Shown: in pieces, positions 1 to 13,888 of the stretch | Layout of the letters: each line of letters opens with the position of its first letter | Numbering within the stretch: position 1 is the stretch's first letter | Assembly (NCBI GenBank): GCA_963556495.2 | Contig: OY747722.1 | Coordinates: 22,149,001 to 22,213,000, forward strand | Direction: 5' to 3' | Source: Valencia hispanica | Lineage: Eukaryota > Chordata > Actinopteri > Cyprinodontiformes > Valenciidae | Length of the DNA stretch: 64,000 nt | Program-made: the position numbers and the translations under genes | Notes under the pieces: model-generated | Told to the model about the DNA's origin: nothing | The model's input: only the letters and a program-made list of their open reading frames with translations | The model's database searches: none

Positions 1-1356
<1,356 letters not shown>

Positions 1357-1371
1357 GGGTGTGTGTGTGTG

Positions 1372-1454
<83 letters not shown>
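1357..1454. repeat. (TG)n-(TA)n compound microsatellite
   Basis: A short TG run is followed by an uninterrupted TA tract that runs directly into the left end of the hAT-like element starting at 1455. Confidence 0.97.
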
Positions 1455-1457
<3 letters not shown>

Positions 1458-2211
1458 GGCTGTCAAAATGAATGCATTAATGCGGGTCAATTAATTTTTG
1501 GAATTAATGCCATTAATTTCTTTAACGCAATTAACGCATGCACATAATGACCTGCCCTGTTTACCCCACAATTAAACCCGCGCGGCTTTTAGTCCTCGGT
1601 TGTCAAGTAAACAGCATGACAACTGTTTATTAACTGCAAATAATAACAGTGGGAACCAAAGAGTAATGTAAAGGTTTGGTGTTGATAAACAAATAATCCC
1701 TCTATTAGTCAGAAAATTTCAATGAAAAAATACCTAATTCCTCCCATATTATTTAATTTTTCAAAGAGCTATTGTAGATCCTGATGGCTGTAAGCAGGAA
1801 TGATCTCCTGTAGCAGTCTGTGTCACAGCAAAACTGAAAAAGCATCTGACCGAAGACACCATTTTTGTAGGATAGTCCCATGAAGAGGATGCTCAGGGTT
1901 GTCCAAAATTGAAAAAGAAACTGTCAGCTTTACATTTAGAAAATGTTAACCAGTTAGTTTATCTTAGCAACTGGCTAAAAGATTAATAGGTAAAAAGTTC
2001 CACGTGTAAATGTGATTGTGGAATTCAAAAACAAAAGTTCCATGCATCTCTCCTGTATTTCCTTAAAAAAGAGCAACAGCTTCCGGTTTTGTCCATTATT
2101 TACACCAAAAAAGTTACTTTTTCTGTCATATTTAGGAATATCAATTAATCATGATTAATTTACAGCTACCCTGTGATTAATTAGATTCAAATTTTTAATC
2201 GTTTGACAGCC

Positions 2212-2214
<3 letters not shown>
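1455..2214 (+). mobile_element. hAT-like non-autonomous element, copy 1, inside (TA)n
   Basis: The 760-bp element starts TAGGGCTGTCAAA and ends with the inverse TTTGACAGCCCTA, fitting the hAT terminal consensus YARNG. Sub-terminal sequence is rich in TTAAT and ATTAATC palindromes. It has TA repeats on both sides, so an 8-bp duplication would read TATATATA and cannot be separated from the microsatellite. No transposase frame is visible, so it would have needed transposase supplied in trans. A second copy in opposite orientation starts at 13,886. The hAT assignment rests on termini only. Confidence 0.75.

Positions 2215-2278
<64 letters not shown>
2215..2278. repeat. (TA)n microsatellite right of hAT-like copy 1
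   Basis: A perfect TA tract that, with 1374-1454, brackets the element. Either the element entered one long tract or each flank expanded after insertion. Confidence 0.96.
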
Positions 2279-2281
<3 letters not shown>

Positions 2282-3520
2282 GATCAGACTGTGAGGACAT
2301 GTTCACAGTCGCAACTTTTGCATCATCAGGTCTCCATCTTCCAAGCTTGACATAACTTCCCTCTATAAGGTCCTCTTGGCAGAATTGTCTTACAAAACGA
2401 TTTGCAGGTCAGTCTAGATATGCTAAATTAGATTTAAATCCAAACTCTCTCTGCATCTCTCAAGGAATTGCAAAGTTTTCCTCAAGCTGTGTTTTTTTTT
2501 TTTTTTGCCACTTCACTGCGTGCTTATGTTATTTTTCAGATGTATACCTGTGTACCAGCCTGAGTTTCTGACTTATCAGGTGGAAGCTTTTACTCATTTC
2601 ACCTTGATCAATCTTTCCCTCTTGACTTGTCCCTGAAATCCTCTCTGAAATATGGTAAGATGAAAGATGATGGAATTGCATGAATGTGGAAATTAAAGAC
2701 CCTGTTGACCTGCTTTGGCACTCTTGAGATAAGATTAATTATTACAATTTACCAGTGTGGGTTTATGAGCTAAAAGTGTTGGGTTGTGTGTTTTTGGGAG
2801 GATCAGTAAAATTCATGTCTATCCCCGCTGCATGAGAGATCTGTTTGCAGTTCATAAGAAGGTCAAACATTGTGATCAAAGGAGAGAGGGAGCCACTTCC
2901 AACATTCTGCCTCAGTGCCACAGCTTGGTAGCAATTTTTAGCACAGCCAGCATTCTGCGACAGGTTTAATCAAAATGTATCCCAAAGATAACATACAAAT
3001 CCAGGCACATCTAAAGGATCAGGTACAGGTGTGTAGAAATTTTTAATGGGAGGCTTAATTTCAATATTCAAAGAGACAGCATGCCGCTCTCTACTTCTTA
3101 ACAAACCCATCAAAGGAAATTGCAATATAGGTATCCATTTGTCATATTAGATCTGAGGCTGATATTGAGGTAGGGCTGCTTATTTGTACTTTGTGATTTA
3201 TTCTAGCAGCTCAGATATTTTTCAATAGGTATTAATGTATTTTCAGACCCATACTGCCTGAGACTTAATATGAACTTTGAGAAAATACAGTGTGCCTGAA
3301 CCAGTAATTTCTCTTCATCTTTCATCATTCTTGCTCTTCTTTCCACCAGCTATCTGATCTTTCACATCATCCACATGTAAACCCCTTACAAACACGGCTC
3401 ATCCAAGCATCTTTCAGACACCTTTAATCTCAATGACATGGGATAATGTGTGTCAGTTAAACTCATTGATGGAAAAAACTATCTATTTGAGAATGAGCCC
3501 TCCATCCATCCCTGTACTGC
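2279..3520. other. Non-coding sequence, nothing recognised
   Basis: Unique-looking sequence with a poly-T run near 2493-2506 and short ATCC-type runs near 3503. No coding or repeat structure could be supported. Confidence 0.45.
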
Positions 3521-3593
3521 TATCCCTCAATATCCGCATTCTGACATATCAGTTCTAAGAACGCAGTTCTGAGAACTACCCGCCTCGAGTTTT

Positions 3594-4145
3594 GTTATAG
3601 GAACCACCCTTCCCCATGGAGACTTTTCCATTTTGCGTTCGCACATCAGTGTGGACCTTGATAGGGACCTTTTGTCACCCAACCGTCTGCGACAGTGATG
3701 TGTTACTTTAGCGCCACACCCAGCAGCAAAACAAACATAACCCGTAAAAAGTGAACAGAAACAACACAAATTCCGGTCCACACTCCAAGCCAGTTGGTGG
3801 TGGTAATGCACAAAATTGTTGTTTGCCAACCGCCATAACACTACTAAGGAGAACTCTATTTTTTCTGGTATTGTTGTTGCAATCTCGTTTTTTAAAATGG
3901 CGGAGCCAGAAGAAGCACATATCAGGCAAGGGGCGTAGCTTGTCAGTTCTACCAATCACCAAACACTTACATATTTGAGTTGCTATGGCACTCAGAAAAG
4001 ACCCTGCCTCAGAGTAGGAGCTAAAAGGGTTATAGGAACTGAGGGCCAAAGTCCTGAGTTCTTATATGACCAAACACACTAAAAACGTCCTGGTTCACGA
4101 AAAGGTTATAGGAACTCCAAAAGGTTCCTACAGTGCGAAAGCGCC
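3594..4145. repeat. Unclassified repeat-like block with three GTTATAGGAAC copies
   Basis: The 11-mer GTTATAGGAAC occurs at 3594-3604, 4029-4039 and 4105-4115 in direct orientation. The block is GC-richer than its surroundings and ends near a GTTCC...GCGAAAGCGCCT boundary. Open frames on both strands (up to 142 aa on the minus strand) match nothing I recognise. It may be a Harbinger-type or other DNA element, but I could not match two ends. Confidence 0.35.
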
Positions 4146-4178
4146 TAATGTATCCACTGTTTACTCACCAACCCTTTA

Positions 4179-4687
4179 TTAAAGCTGCATTATGTAATAT
4201 ATTATGTATATGTAATATATGTAATATATGTTCTTAAAATGAAGCTGCTTTGTAGCTTTTTCTTTTTGTTTCATGTCCTGACGATATGATTAACTGGTAT
4301 TTTTTGCCGCAGTGGCATGTAGGGGTTGCAATTTCATTCATTTGATGTGATACGGGTCCGAACACAACAGCCAGGGAGCACTTGTGAGTGCGCATGCCGT
4401 GACGTAATGACACGCGTACGTACCCACGTATGCACATTCATGAGGAGGCGGTGTTCTAGGTTAGCTAAGCTAGCTGCTGGAAATGTACATTTATTACCTC
4501 GTCTGTAGAAATGTTGTCCATAACATGAGAAGAGAAACGAGTAGTGAAGCGCTTTGCAGCTGCAGCAGGCTCACGCACGAATGACCACATGCTTGAACGC
4601 CACGGAGGTGCGTGTTTTGCTGACTGCAGTTCCTCTAAATGCCACAGGGTGGCGACTCTGTCAGCAAACTCCTCAGAGCAGCTTTAA
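4179..4687. mobile_element. TTAA-flanked MITE
   Basis: The left edge reads TTAAAGCTGC and the right edge GCAGCTTTAA, giving a short inverted repeat (AAGCTGC) bounded by TTAA on both sides. This is typical of small fish elements using a TTAA target, as piggyBac does. The interior has a GC-rich segment with TGACGTAA and several ACGT cores near 4400-4430 and no transposase. A longer inverted-repeat alignment was not attempted. Confidence 0.5.
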
Positions 4688-4800
4688 CCTTATCATCCAT
4701 TATCCATTTATCCGTTTGGTGACCCATCCAGCCAACCAATTTGCCCACTATCCATACACTCATCCTTTCAACTATCCATCCAGCTATTTGGTATTTAAAT
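4688..4800. repeat. Degenerate (ATCC)n simple repeat
   Basis: Irregular repetition of ATCCA, ATCCATTT and ATCCAGC words directly right of the TTAA MITE. Confidence 0.6.
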
Positions 4801-4866
4801 TCTGATTGCTGAAGAAACATTCACCATTTATGCATTATAACCTTTGATATTTATACTTAAATGGGA

Positions 4867-5317
4867 ACTGTGGGGATCTGAGCAGAGAGCAGACTTCAAA
4901 ATACTTTTATTAGTTTATAAATCATTGAATGCGTTAGCACCAAAGTATGTTGAAGATCTACTTTTACTATACCAACCCCCAGACTACTCAGGTCCTCGAA
5001 TTTCAGTCTACTCAACACCCCCAGAATTAGAACAAAACATGAGAAGCAGTTTTCAGTTTCTATGCTCCTCTAATCTGGAACAAACTTTCAGACAACTGCA
5101 AAGCTGCTAAAACACTGAGTTCTTTTAAATCACAACTAAAAACGTATCCGTTTAGAGCTGCCTTTGAGTAATGTTTTCATGTATCATAGGTTTTGTGTGT
5201 GCTTTATATGCTTTGTCTGTGTTTTACTGCTATTTTTATTTTACCCCTTAATCATATAAAGAACCTTGAATTACCCTGTTGTTGAAAGTGTGCCATACAA
5301 AATAAAATTGCCTTGCC
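4867..5317 (+). mobile_element. 5'-truncated L2 LINE 3' end (LINE A lineage)
   Basis: The translation matches the extreme C-terminus of L2 ORF2 (ADFKILLLVYKSLNALAPKY, then LLYQPPDYSGPR). A 3' UTR follows, with CTTGAATTACCCTGTTGTTG and AATAAAATTGCCTTGCC at its end. The same 3' end closes the element at 40,914. The 5' end is cut inside ORF2, as is usual for abortive LINE reverse transcription. The frame breaks after about 80 codons, so the copy is dead. Confidence 0.85.
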
Positions 5318-7106
5318 ATGGAAAAGTATGGAAATGTGACATAAAAATTAGACATTTTTTATTTCACACAAGTGGTATGTTACATATTAATATAAACATG
5401 CAGGAATCTGAGTAGATTGTTACTTTTCAGTTTATATTAAATCCATAACAGTTTAATTGATTATTTTTATTTTATTTTATTTTTTACAATGTACATGGCA
5501 GCATGCTGTCAGATAAACCATCAAAAGGCTTTTAAACACTGTTAATTTAAACTACCAGCCCACTTTATCCATTAACCTTCAGGTGTAATTTGCTTTGGGG
5601 GTCATTATGGATTGGTTGTTCCCAGAACACCCTCCTCAGTGGATATGTTCATCTTAACGGTGACGTTTCTAACCTGTGGCAATCACCCTTTGCTCAGTTG
5701 TTTAATTTTGCTTTAATGGTCTTAAATGGCTCTCATTTAATTGGCAGAGGGAGCTGATGCCCTGGGCAAGGCTCTTGAAACTCTGAGCCGAACAACTTTC
5801 TATCAATAACTAAATTAGGCTGAGGTGCAGCTCTAATGAAAGTCTTGTAACAGTCTGCACAGGAGATTGCAGAAACAGGCCTCCAGTGAAACAAAGAAAC
5901 ACTGACGTTTGTGCTTACAGTAGATTTTCAGTCTTGACAGTTACGTGAGGACAAATCATTGCCAAGTGTTTTTATCAGCAGCTGTCACATCACACATCCA
6001 TCTCAGTTTATCTGAACACAGTCACAGATTAGACGGGGAGGGTGGGTAAGTGTGACAAGGGAGTCAGCTCTCTGTTGGAAGATGCAGGACCTAACGTGTC
6101 CAAAATATTAAGTAACCATCAAAACACATCATCCACAATGCAAACTGACATGAAGCTGGAATATTAGATCATAACTGTGAGGAAAATAAAGCAAGGGAAT
6201 AGATTTTATTCTAATTAAATTGACTCATTAATGGAGACCATCTACCCAGTTTAGTCTGAAAACAACCTTATATTTCTGCAGATGTCGACCTCCTGACCTA
6301 TTGTGAACACAAATGTCTCTTAAAAGACAAATGAGGCCCTCAGTTTGACCTCTGCCTTGTGTCACTAGTCTGTCGTGCACCGATTACTAAACAGACTTGG
6401 TAAATTGAACTAATCATCTTTGATTAACTACAGACTTCGGGCTAGCAATACAGCAAAGACAAAGGTCATTCTTCATAATGTGATCTGACGCCACAGCTTG
6501 AACTACTGAGGCAGTGCCCCGTGACGCAGCTTGTGCATGAAGAAAGTGACTGGGCTGGAGGAACAGGAACAGTGATTGAACATCATTCACTTGAATCAGA
6601 ATAGAACTCGAATTAGTACCTCCTGGTATGAAAGTAGTGAAAAATCTGTAGGAATTTGTTCAGATTTCATGAAGGCTTAAACACAACTCTGGAGTAGGTG
6701 CATTATTTATGTTGGGGAATGGATTTATCCCACACTCACCAGCCACAGTGATAGTGAATGAGCCAATCCCATGATTGCAAAGCAATGCATGTACTCTAGG
6801 TGTCTAGATGTCGTGAAGACAAGCTGCTGAAGTTCAAAATGAGCATCAGAATGGAAAAGCAAGGTAATTTGGCTGCTGGATTTTGCATGGTTGTTACTGC
6901 CAGATCAGCTGGCCTGAATATTTCAGGAAAACTGTTAACCTCTGGTTTATAGAGAATTAACCGAATAAGAGAAGGCAACAGTAGTTAAGCTTTGAGTCAA
7001 GGTATGGCTATAAAAACCAGTCTCTTAATGCACAGCGTCTCAAGCATTAGTCACACACAAAGAATACCCAAGTATTGGTCCTGACTACGTTCATCCCTTT
7101 AGGACG
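5318..7106. other. Non-coding sequence, possible conserved elements
   Basis: No repeat family or coding frame is recognised. The stretch around 5690-6000 is compositionally balanced and free of repeats, the kind of interval where a conserved non-coding element would be sought. Nothing in the sequence alone proves this. Confidence 0.4.
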
Positions 7107-7307
7107 CAGGTGTCAAACTCCATTCCTTAACTTTTAGACATGTCTCTATTTCAAAACACCTGAATCAAATAATTAAGTCATCAGCAGGACCCAATAGAAA
7201 CCAACTGCCTGCTGAGGAGGCAATTTAACCATTTTTTTCAGGTGTGTTGGAAGACATGTAAAGATTGCCAGATACCAGCCGTCGAGGACTGGAGTTTGAT
7301 ACCCCTG
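7107..7307. mobile_element. Short hAT-like MITE (CAGG...CCTG)
   Basis: About 200 bp with inverted ends CAGGTGTCAAACTCCA and TGGAGTTTGATACCCCTG. The interior (ACACCTGAATCAAAT, AGGTGTGTTGGA) is a common fish interspersed repeat. Target duplication is unclear; TTAGG lies on both sides at slightly different offsets. It is non-coding. Confidence 0.7.
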
Positions 7308-9511
7308 AGTTAGGGCTACAATACTGTACGTCAAAATCCACAAATAGGCAGGTTTTTTGCAAGTAATTTAGAGATGGGTTCCACTCTAAAATCTGTAAAT
7401 AGGCGAATCTGTGAATACTGAACTACAAATAGACAGAGGTACACTTTATATTCAAAAAGTGCATTTTCACAGGCCGTCATTGGCACAAAAGGGACACTAT
7501 TCACTTTATTTAGTTTACAAAGCATATGAAAGACTAGATATAAAATCATAAAAAGCATCAAAACAGCTTAAAAACAGGAAAAAATGACCTGGAACTTTAA
7601 GTTTTTTTCTTTAATTTTAAAACAAAACTACTTGGTTAAGTCTAATTATTTACATTCATATTGTATTTCCTGAAATTGGTTCTTGTTTACAACATCAGCA
7701 CATCACTATCTTGGATAAATAAATATCCATGTTTTCTTAAAAACATTTGTATTGGCATAAAGAACTGAAAAGGAAGATGTCACTTTTGAAGACAAAAACA
7801 GGATATTCTGATTTATGGAGATTAAGACATTATCCCTGTTTGATTTATGCCATCCAGTCGAGGACACCTAAAATCTGGGTCTGCAAGCTTTAAAATGCCC
7901 AGATCTAAGCTAGCTAAACTGTTCTCTCTGGCCTACTTTTTTTTGTTGGCAAAAACTAATTAAGATCCTCAGCCTCTTCTGTTATATAATTTTATTGTCG
8001 TTGCCCATTATTGTTTACCTAATCTGTACCCGACACAATACATTTGAAACTACTCCAAAGTTTTAGTTGGAAATAACACACAAGGTAAAAGTTAATTAAC
8101 TTATAACCCTGAACAAATTGCTTTGTCTGCTCCAGATCCACCGATTAAAAGGGGGCTTTTGTTGAAACATAACTGTTGTGGAGGTGTCGGAGCAGCAATG
8201 CCAACTATGGGTCTTATCAATCCAACCACTCAAAGTCCATTAGCAGGCGCAAAGACTTTGAGCTGATTAATTGATTTTGAATTGGCTGCGATGATGGGGC
8301 CACTCCTGGCACAGCATGATGGCTTTGTAAGGGGACAATTTCCCTTTGACAACATGTCGCCGTTGTTATCCTCTATGAACACCCACACAAGTTTATCCAC
8401 GCAAATACTGGGAACTTTTATACCCCCCTGAGTGTAATTGTAATGATGTTTACTATGCCTTGCTGCTTATCAGGTACCAGATTATCATGAAAAGCATGTA
8501 CAGGTTTCTTGGCCCCCAATATGTTTTCTCAGGCGGTTTTGCTGGTGTCGGGAGCCCTTTTCATCTCTGTCGGAAAAGCCTATTAAACAAGCCGTTATAA
8601 CACAAGGTTTCAAAGGGGTAAAAAGGTCTGAGAAGATGGTAACGTACATTATTAGTTTAATTTCCGCGTTTATTATGTGCCGCCAGCTCTGCATCATATC
8701 TGCAGAGTTGCTTCTCGTGTATATCTCCAGCATTGTTATCTCTGCACTGCACTGTTGCTAAAGCAAGCACATGTATGAACAAATAAAAAGCCACAAACAA
8801 TACTTTATCTTCTGACTTCATGAGTCTAATCTGCATACGCCAAACGTCCCACGAACAGGGGGTGTTGTGTGAATATGAGTAGGGCTCAAAATGAAATGTG
8901 ACTGAATACACCTCGTCATCTGATACTTCCGAGGCTCTTCAAGGATGCAATCTCTGAGGTGAGTAAATGTGAAGCCGAGATGTGATGGAGGTGAAAGCCA
9001 TAATTCATCACGGAGATGCACGGCATGTTGTATGGTCAATTATCAGCATGGAAAACAGACGCACAGTGTTGATACACAAGCTGAGGTGAGCTTTGAAGTG
9101 GAGGTTGCTGGCATTAGTCACGCAAAAAGAAACAGCTTAAATAACTATAGTATGCTGGAAACTAGCTGGTTAAGGGAAAAGGAAACAACCCTTCACAATA
9201 ATCACCAAGTAGACTTATTGGCAGGTAACCTGATAACAATATAGCTTATTCTTAAACCAGTTTTTTTGTTTTTAAAGCAGTTACAATAGGTCAATGGTCT
9301 ATTAAAACATGTTAATGAAGTGATTTGCACAAAATTATTCAGACATAGTGATCTCACCAGTTCAATTCTTGACAATTTTAGTCTCTTTCAGAATCAGCTG
9401 TTTAGAGGGCTCTGTCACTTGAATGCAAATTAGCGGTTGCAGACCACACCCAGTCATCTTGTTACTAGGCAGCAGGTTTGCCACTGATCCTGCCAAAGTT
9501 GAAAATAAATA
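7308..9511. other. Non-coding sequence, possible conserved elements
   Basis: No transposon ends or coding frames are recognised. Two segments, about 8140-8350 and 8460-8760, are balanced in base composition and lack repeat signatures, making them the best places here to look for ancient regulatory elements. Small minus-strand frames at 8485-9039 overlap one another in different registers and look like chance. Confidence 0.4.
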
Positions 9512-11075
9512 CAGGTGAAACTCAAAAAATTAGGATAAAGGCAAAAGTTCATTTATTTCAAAAATTCAACTTAAAAGGCTAAACTAATATACGATATAGA
9601 CTCACTACATGCAAAGCGAGATATTTCAAGACTTAAATTTGTTATAATTTTGATGATTATGGCTTACAGCTTATGAAAACCCCAAATTCAAAATCTCTGA
9701 AAATTAGAATTTTGTGAAAAGGTTCAATATTTCAAGCAAGGCAATTTTATGTGTATAGCACACTTTCAACAACAATGTAATTAAAGGTGGTTTATAAGAT
9801 TAGGGCATAAAGTAAAAACAGCAATAAAGCATAAAACACACATAAAGCATACGACACGTAAAAACATTATTCAAGAGAAGGCGTGAATTTTAGATAAAGT
9901 AATAACAGCAATAAAGCATGAAAGCACACACAAAACATAAGATACATAAAAAAAATTACTCAACCGCAGCTCTAAACAGATGCAGGTTTTTTAGCCGTGA
10001 TTTAAAACAACTCAGTGTTTCAGCAGCTTTGCAGTTGTCTGGAAGTTTGTTCCAGATTAGAGGAGCATACAAACTGAAAGCTGTTTCTCCATGTTTGGTT
10101 CTAATTCTAGGGATGTTGAGTAGACTGCAATTAGAGAACCTGATTGGTCTGGGGGGTTGTTATAGTGACAGTAGATCTTCAACATACTTTGGTGCTAGGC
10201 CATTCAATGATTTGTAAACTAGTAAAAGTATTTTTGGCTCAAAGTGTCACACTCTAATCATCTTATTTATCCAAATCCCCTATAAAAATGGTTCCTGAGC
10301 CTTTAAATGGTCTCGAAGTTTGGGTTAGTAGGAATCACAATCATGGAAAGGACTGTTGACCTGACAGTTGGGCAGAAAACCATCATGACACCCTTCGTAA
10401 GGAGGGAAAGCCTCAAAAGGTAATTGCAAAAGAAATTGGATGTTCCCAAAGGGCTGCATCAAAGCCCATTAATAGAATGTTATGTGGAAGGAAAAAGCGT
10501 GGAAGTAAAGGGTGAACATGCAGGAAGGAGGACTGCAGCCTTGAGAGTACTGTCAGGAAAAGACCATTCAAAATGTTGGGGACCTTCACAAGGAGCGGAC
10601 TGAGGCTGGAGTTAGTGCATCAAGAGCTGCCACACAGATGGATCCTGGACATGGGCTTCAAATGCCAAATTCCTCTTGTCAAGCAGCTTCTGAACAACAA
10701 ACAATGTCAGAAGCATCTTACCTCAGCTAAAGAAAAAAAGAACTGCAAATATTGCATCTCATTTGGAAACCAAGTTCCAGAGTCTGGAGGAAGAATGAAG
10801 AGGCACACAATCCAAGATGCTTGAAGTCCAGTGTGAAGTTTCCACAGTCTGTGTTGATTTGGGGAGCCATGTCATCTGCTGGTGTTGGTCCACTTTGCTT
10901 GATTAAGTCCTGAGTTAACGCAACCATCTACCAGGACATTTTGGAGCACTTCATGCTTCCTTCTACAAACGACCTTTATAGAGATGGTGACTTCATTTTC
11001 CAGCAGGACTTGGCACCTGCCCACACTGCCAAAAGTAAAAAAAACCTGGTTCAATGACCATGGGATTACTGTGCA
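9512..11075 (+). mobile_element. Tc1-like element relic, split by an L2 fragment
   Basis: It begins after a TA with CAGGTGAAACTC and contains the recognisable course of a fish Tc1. The terminal repeat runs to about 9734. A transposase relic spans 10,340-11,060, with WILDMGFKCQIPLVKQLLNN and, later in another frame, the catalytic FQQDLAPAHTAK block. The segment encoding the first catalytic Asp is deleted near 10,740. The 3' half after the second Asp and the right terminal repeat are missing. An L2 fragment occupies 9735-10,234. Confidence 0.85.
9735..10234 (-). mobile_element. 5'-truncated L2 LINE 3' end inside a Tc1 relic
   Basis: Read on the minus strand it is the last part of L2 ORF2 (FKILLLVYKSLNGLAPKYVE type) and the 3' UTR ending in the TTGCCTTGC tail. 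The plus-strand frame at 9918-10,217 is its antisense. TATTT is present at both junctions and may be the target duplication. It belongs to the LINE A lineage by its tail. Confidence 0.83.
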
Positions 11076-11248
11076 GATTCTCAGATATAAATAAAAGCTT
11101 GGTTATTCTTACTATTTATGTTTTTGTATGAAAACTGAAATTGACTGTGATGCAATTGGGCATCAGCAACAATCTTGCTTAGGGCACCAAAGTGATCAGG
11201 GCCAGCCTTGGACCAAATGTAAAGTTATGCATAAATGTGAAGTTAAAG

Positions 11249-11990
11249 AAATTTGATTAGACTGGATTTTGACTAGACCTTTTAACAGATGAATATGCTT
11301 CTATTTAAACCATTCTATGGAGCACTGGCTGAATGTTTATGGTGGAAGTCCTGCTGGAAGATTAACCATCTCCCTGGTCTCAAGTCTTTTACAGCTAAGC
11401 GGTTTTCTTCCTGTAATGCTCTGTCCCCATTACATGATGTTGCCATTGCCATGTTTCACACAGGAAGAACCAGCATACCACCTAGTTTTCTGCCACAAAT
11501 ACTAGCATTTAGAATGTCGGAGACAAAAAAAAGTCAGTTTTGGCCTGACCAGAGCACCTTCCTTCACATATTTTATATTTCTCCTGCAGGTCTTATGTCC
11601 TTCCTTCAACAACGGCTTTCTTTTAGCTGCTCTTTCATAAAAGTTAAATTTGTGGAGTGCACAACTGATAGTTTTTCCCACCTGAGCTGTCCAGCTACTT
11701 TAGAGTTAAAATGGGCCTTTTGGCTGCTTCTCTGATTAATAAATGTTAGCTTATGTTAAACAACATGTTTTCATACTGAGATTAAATTACACACTGGTGG
11801 ACTCTGTTTCATTTGCCCAATAGGGACTAACATAGCAAATTAACTTAGGCTAGAGATATTGACGCCGACTGTTACCCTAATAAAGTAAACAAACTAAATT
11901 ATAATAAAAGAAGATTACTCATTATGTTACTTCTGCAGGCAATTAGTTGCACTGGATTTTATTTAAGTGTATTGGAGAAAAATATGGCAA
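11249..11990 (-). mobile_element. Tc1-like element relic, internally deleted
   Basis: The minus strand carries decayed transposase. Plus-strand text includes CCTGACCAGAGCACCTTCC and GGAGTGCACAACTGATAG, the antisense of conserved Tc1 transposase segments also seen in the better copy at 62.2-62.6 kb. The N-terminal helix-turn-helix region is lost near 11,745, and a piece of the right inverted repeat remains at 11,780-11,990. The 148-aa plus-strand frame at 11,289 is antisense noise. It lies head to head with the preceding Tc1 relic. Confidence 0.75.
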
Positions 11991-13464
11991 GATGCAGAAA
12001 GGTTCATGCCAAGCCGCTGTATCTCAAATAAATCACCTGCTGTTTTTAATATTACCAGTAGCCAGTTTTATCTGCTTTGGTACATATCTGAACTGGAGAA
12101 CATTGCCTAAATCATAATTACACTTTAAGGCAGCAGAGCTTAATGGCTGAGTGCTAAAGAAGCAGCAGAAGCAGAGTGAGGGAGGCCGGATGCCTCTCAG
12201 CATTAAGTATGTCTCTTGGAAATTGTGCAAATGAAAAGGATTTTAGTCTTGCCAGAACCTAAAAGGGTTGAGGTAAATCACTGTGATCAATAATCCCTGA
12301 CCTAAAGCAGTGCTTAAACTGCGGTGACATAGGTGCTCACACAGACTGATTTCCCCTGATGTGAGCTCTTGCAAATTCACAGTTGGATCCTACTCGTTTG
12401 TCGTCGTCCCCACCCCCACCCCATTGGGACCTTTTTTCTCCCCTCCCTCCATAATGTAATGGAAACAGCTTTCTAATCCCTATGGGAGGATAAATTTAGG
12501 ACACATTCCCATTTGGTGCCCTTCTTATTATCACAACTGGAACTTAATGTGAAAGTTACACTGAAGCGTAACACCGTCGATCAAGAATACCAATAAAGTG
12601 CTCTCTGTGTGTGTGCATTTTGGTGTTTTTTGTCCATGTAATTGTTGCCGGCATCAAGCACACATCAGAGCTGAGGAATTACACCAGCCGACAAATGCTG
12701 GGGGAAAAAAAACTCTCATTTCGCCGTCTTTTCTCTCTGCAGTCAGTTTCTGCAGAAACTGCCCTGATTTCCATCTTTTCTCCCTGAGTGGGTTCAACGT
12801 TAATTTTGTTTTTTTACAGTGAATATGGATTGGCATTAATCACAGATGATAGAAATTTGCAAGTTAAATACGACCCTCTGAAAACTCAGCTGCGTGCTGG
12901 CTGCTTATGATTACCGTCCCTCCCTTCACCACCCTTAATTTTTGCAATAAAAAATAATTATGGCAGGATAAAAAAAATAAAAACAAGTTTTGATGATAAC
13001 TTGCTGATTTCAAGTGCTCCTAATGGTCTATTGTCTAAATTTGTCAAGCGCTAAGAGTTGTTTTGTTGTCTCTTGAAATGGTAATTAGCCCAATGCAATC
13101 TGTCCTCAAACACCGTATCTACATGACTCAGGCATTTTAGCCAATTTATCTTGAGCCTGCCACAGCAACTGCAATATGAGGGAAATGGTTCTCGCTTTTT
13201 GTGAACATACAGAACCAAAATTTTTGTCACAGCAAAACAAACTGTAGTTAATGGTAGCTTCTTTAATTGTGTATGGGTTCCAACCTGACTACATTGTTTG
13301 CTTTTTTTTAAAGTTCTCACATTGTTTTTAAATATCAACATACCATAAAAAATATCTTATTCCAATATTGGACAATTAACCCATTAGCTTTAGTCGGTCA
13401 GTTTACTTCTGTAGCTAATGCTCTTAGCTAGCAGCCACTTTAACACTTAAGTTGCCCTGGTATC
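11991..13464. other. Non-coding sequence, nothing recognised
   Basis: Unique-looking sequence with short C-rich runs near 12,405-12,450. No frame or repeat is supported. Confidence 0.45.
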
Positions 13465-13841
13465 CAGAGGTGTCAAAAGTATTCACATTCAAAACTATAG
13501 TATACAAAAGTATAGATACTAGGTTTTAAAAATACTTCTGTAGAAGTTGAAGTCTCAAGTCATGTTTTTTACTCAAGTAAAAGTAAATAAGTACTTGATT
13601 CAAAACTACTTAAAGTATAAAAGTAAAAGTAATGTATTTTAAAAAATGACATTAAAGAATAAAGCTTAAGCCCCCCCCCCCAAGAGAAAGACCATAATTA
13701 TTATGTTATATAAAGATGTTAATTTTGAAACATTTGGGACACACTAGGCTACCTGTTTCATATATGCCCATTAAAATGTATTAGTTTTAGTGCAATGCAA
13801 TTACATTACAGAACCATATGTGGACTACTGAGCATTAATAA

Positions 13842-13842
<1 letters not shown>

Positions 13843-13885
<43 letters not shown>
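13843..13885. repeat. (TA)n microsatellite left of hAT-like copy 2
   Basis: A TA tract directly abutting the terminus of the inserted element, repeating the arrangement seen at 1374-2278. Confidence 0.95.

Positions 13886-13888
<3 letters not shown>

Noticed and set aside
3527..4049. 142-aa and 113-aa minus-strand frames
   Set aside because: They overlap in two registers, contain no domain and lie in a repeat-like block; kept only as a repeat observation.
9918..10217. 99-aa plus-strand frame
   Set aside because: It is the antisense of an L2 ORF2 C-terminus and 3' UTR.
11289..11735. 148-aa plus-strand frame
   Set aside because: It is the antisense of a decayed Tc1 transposase.
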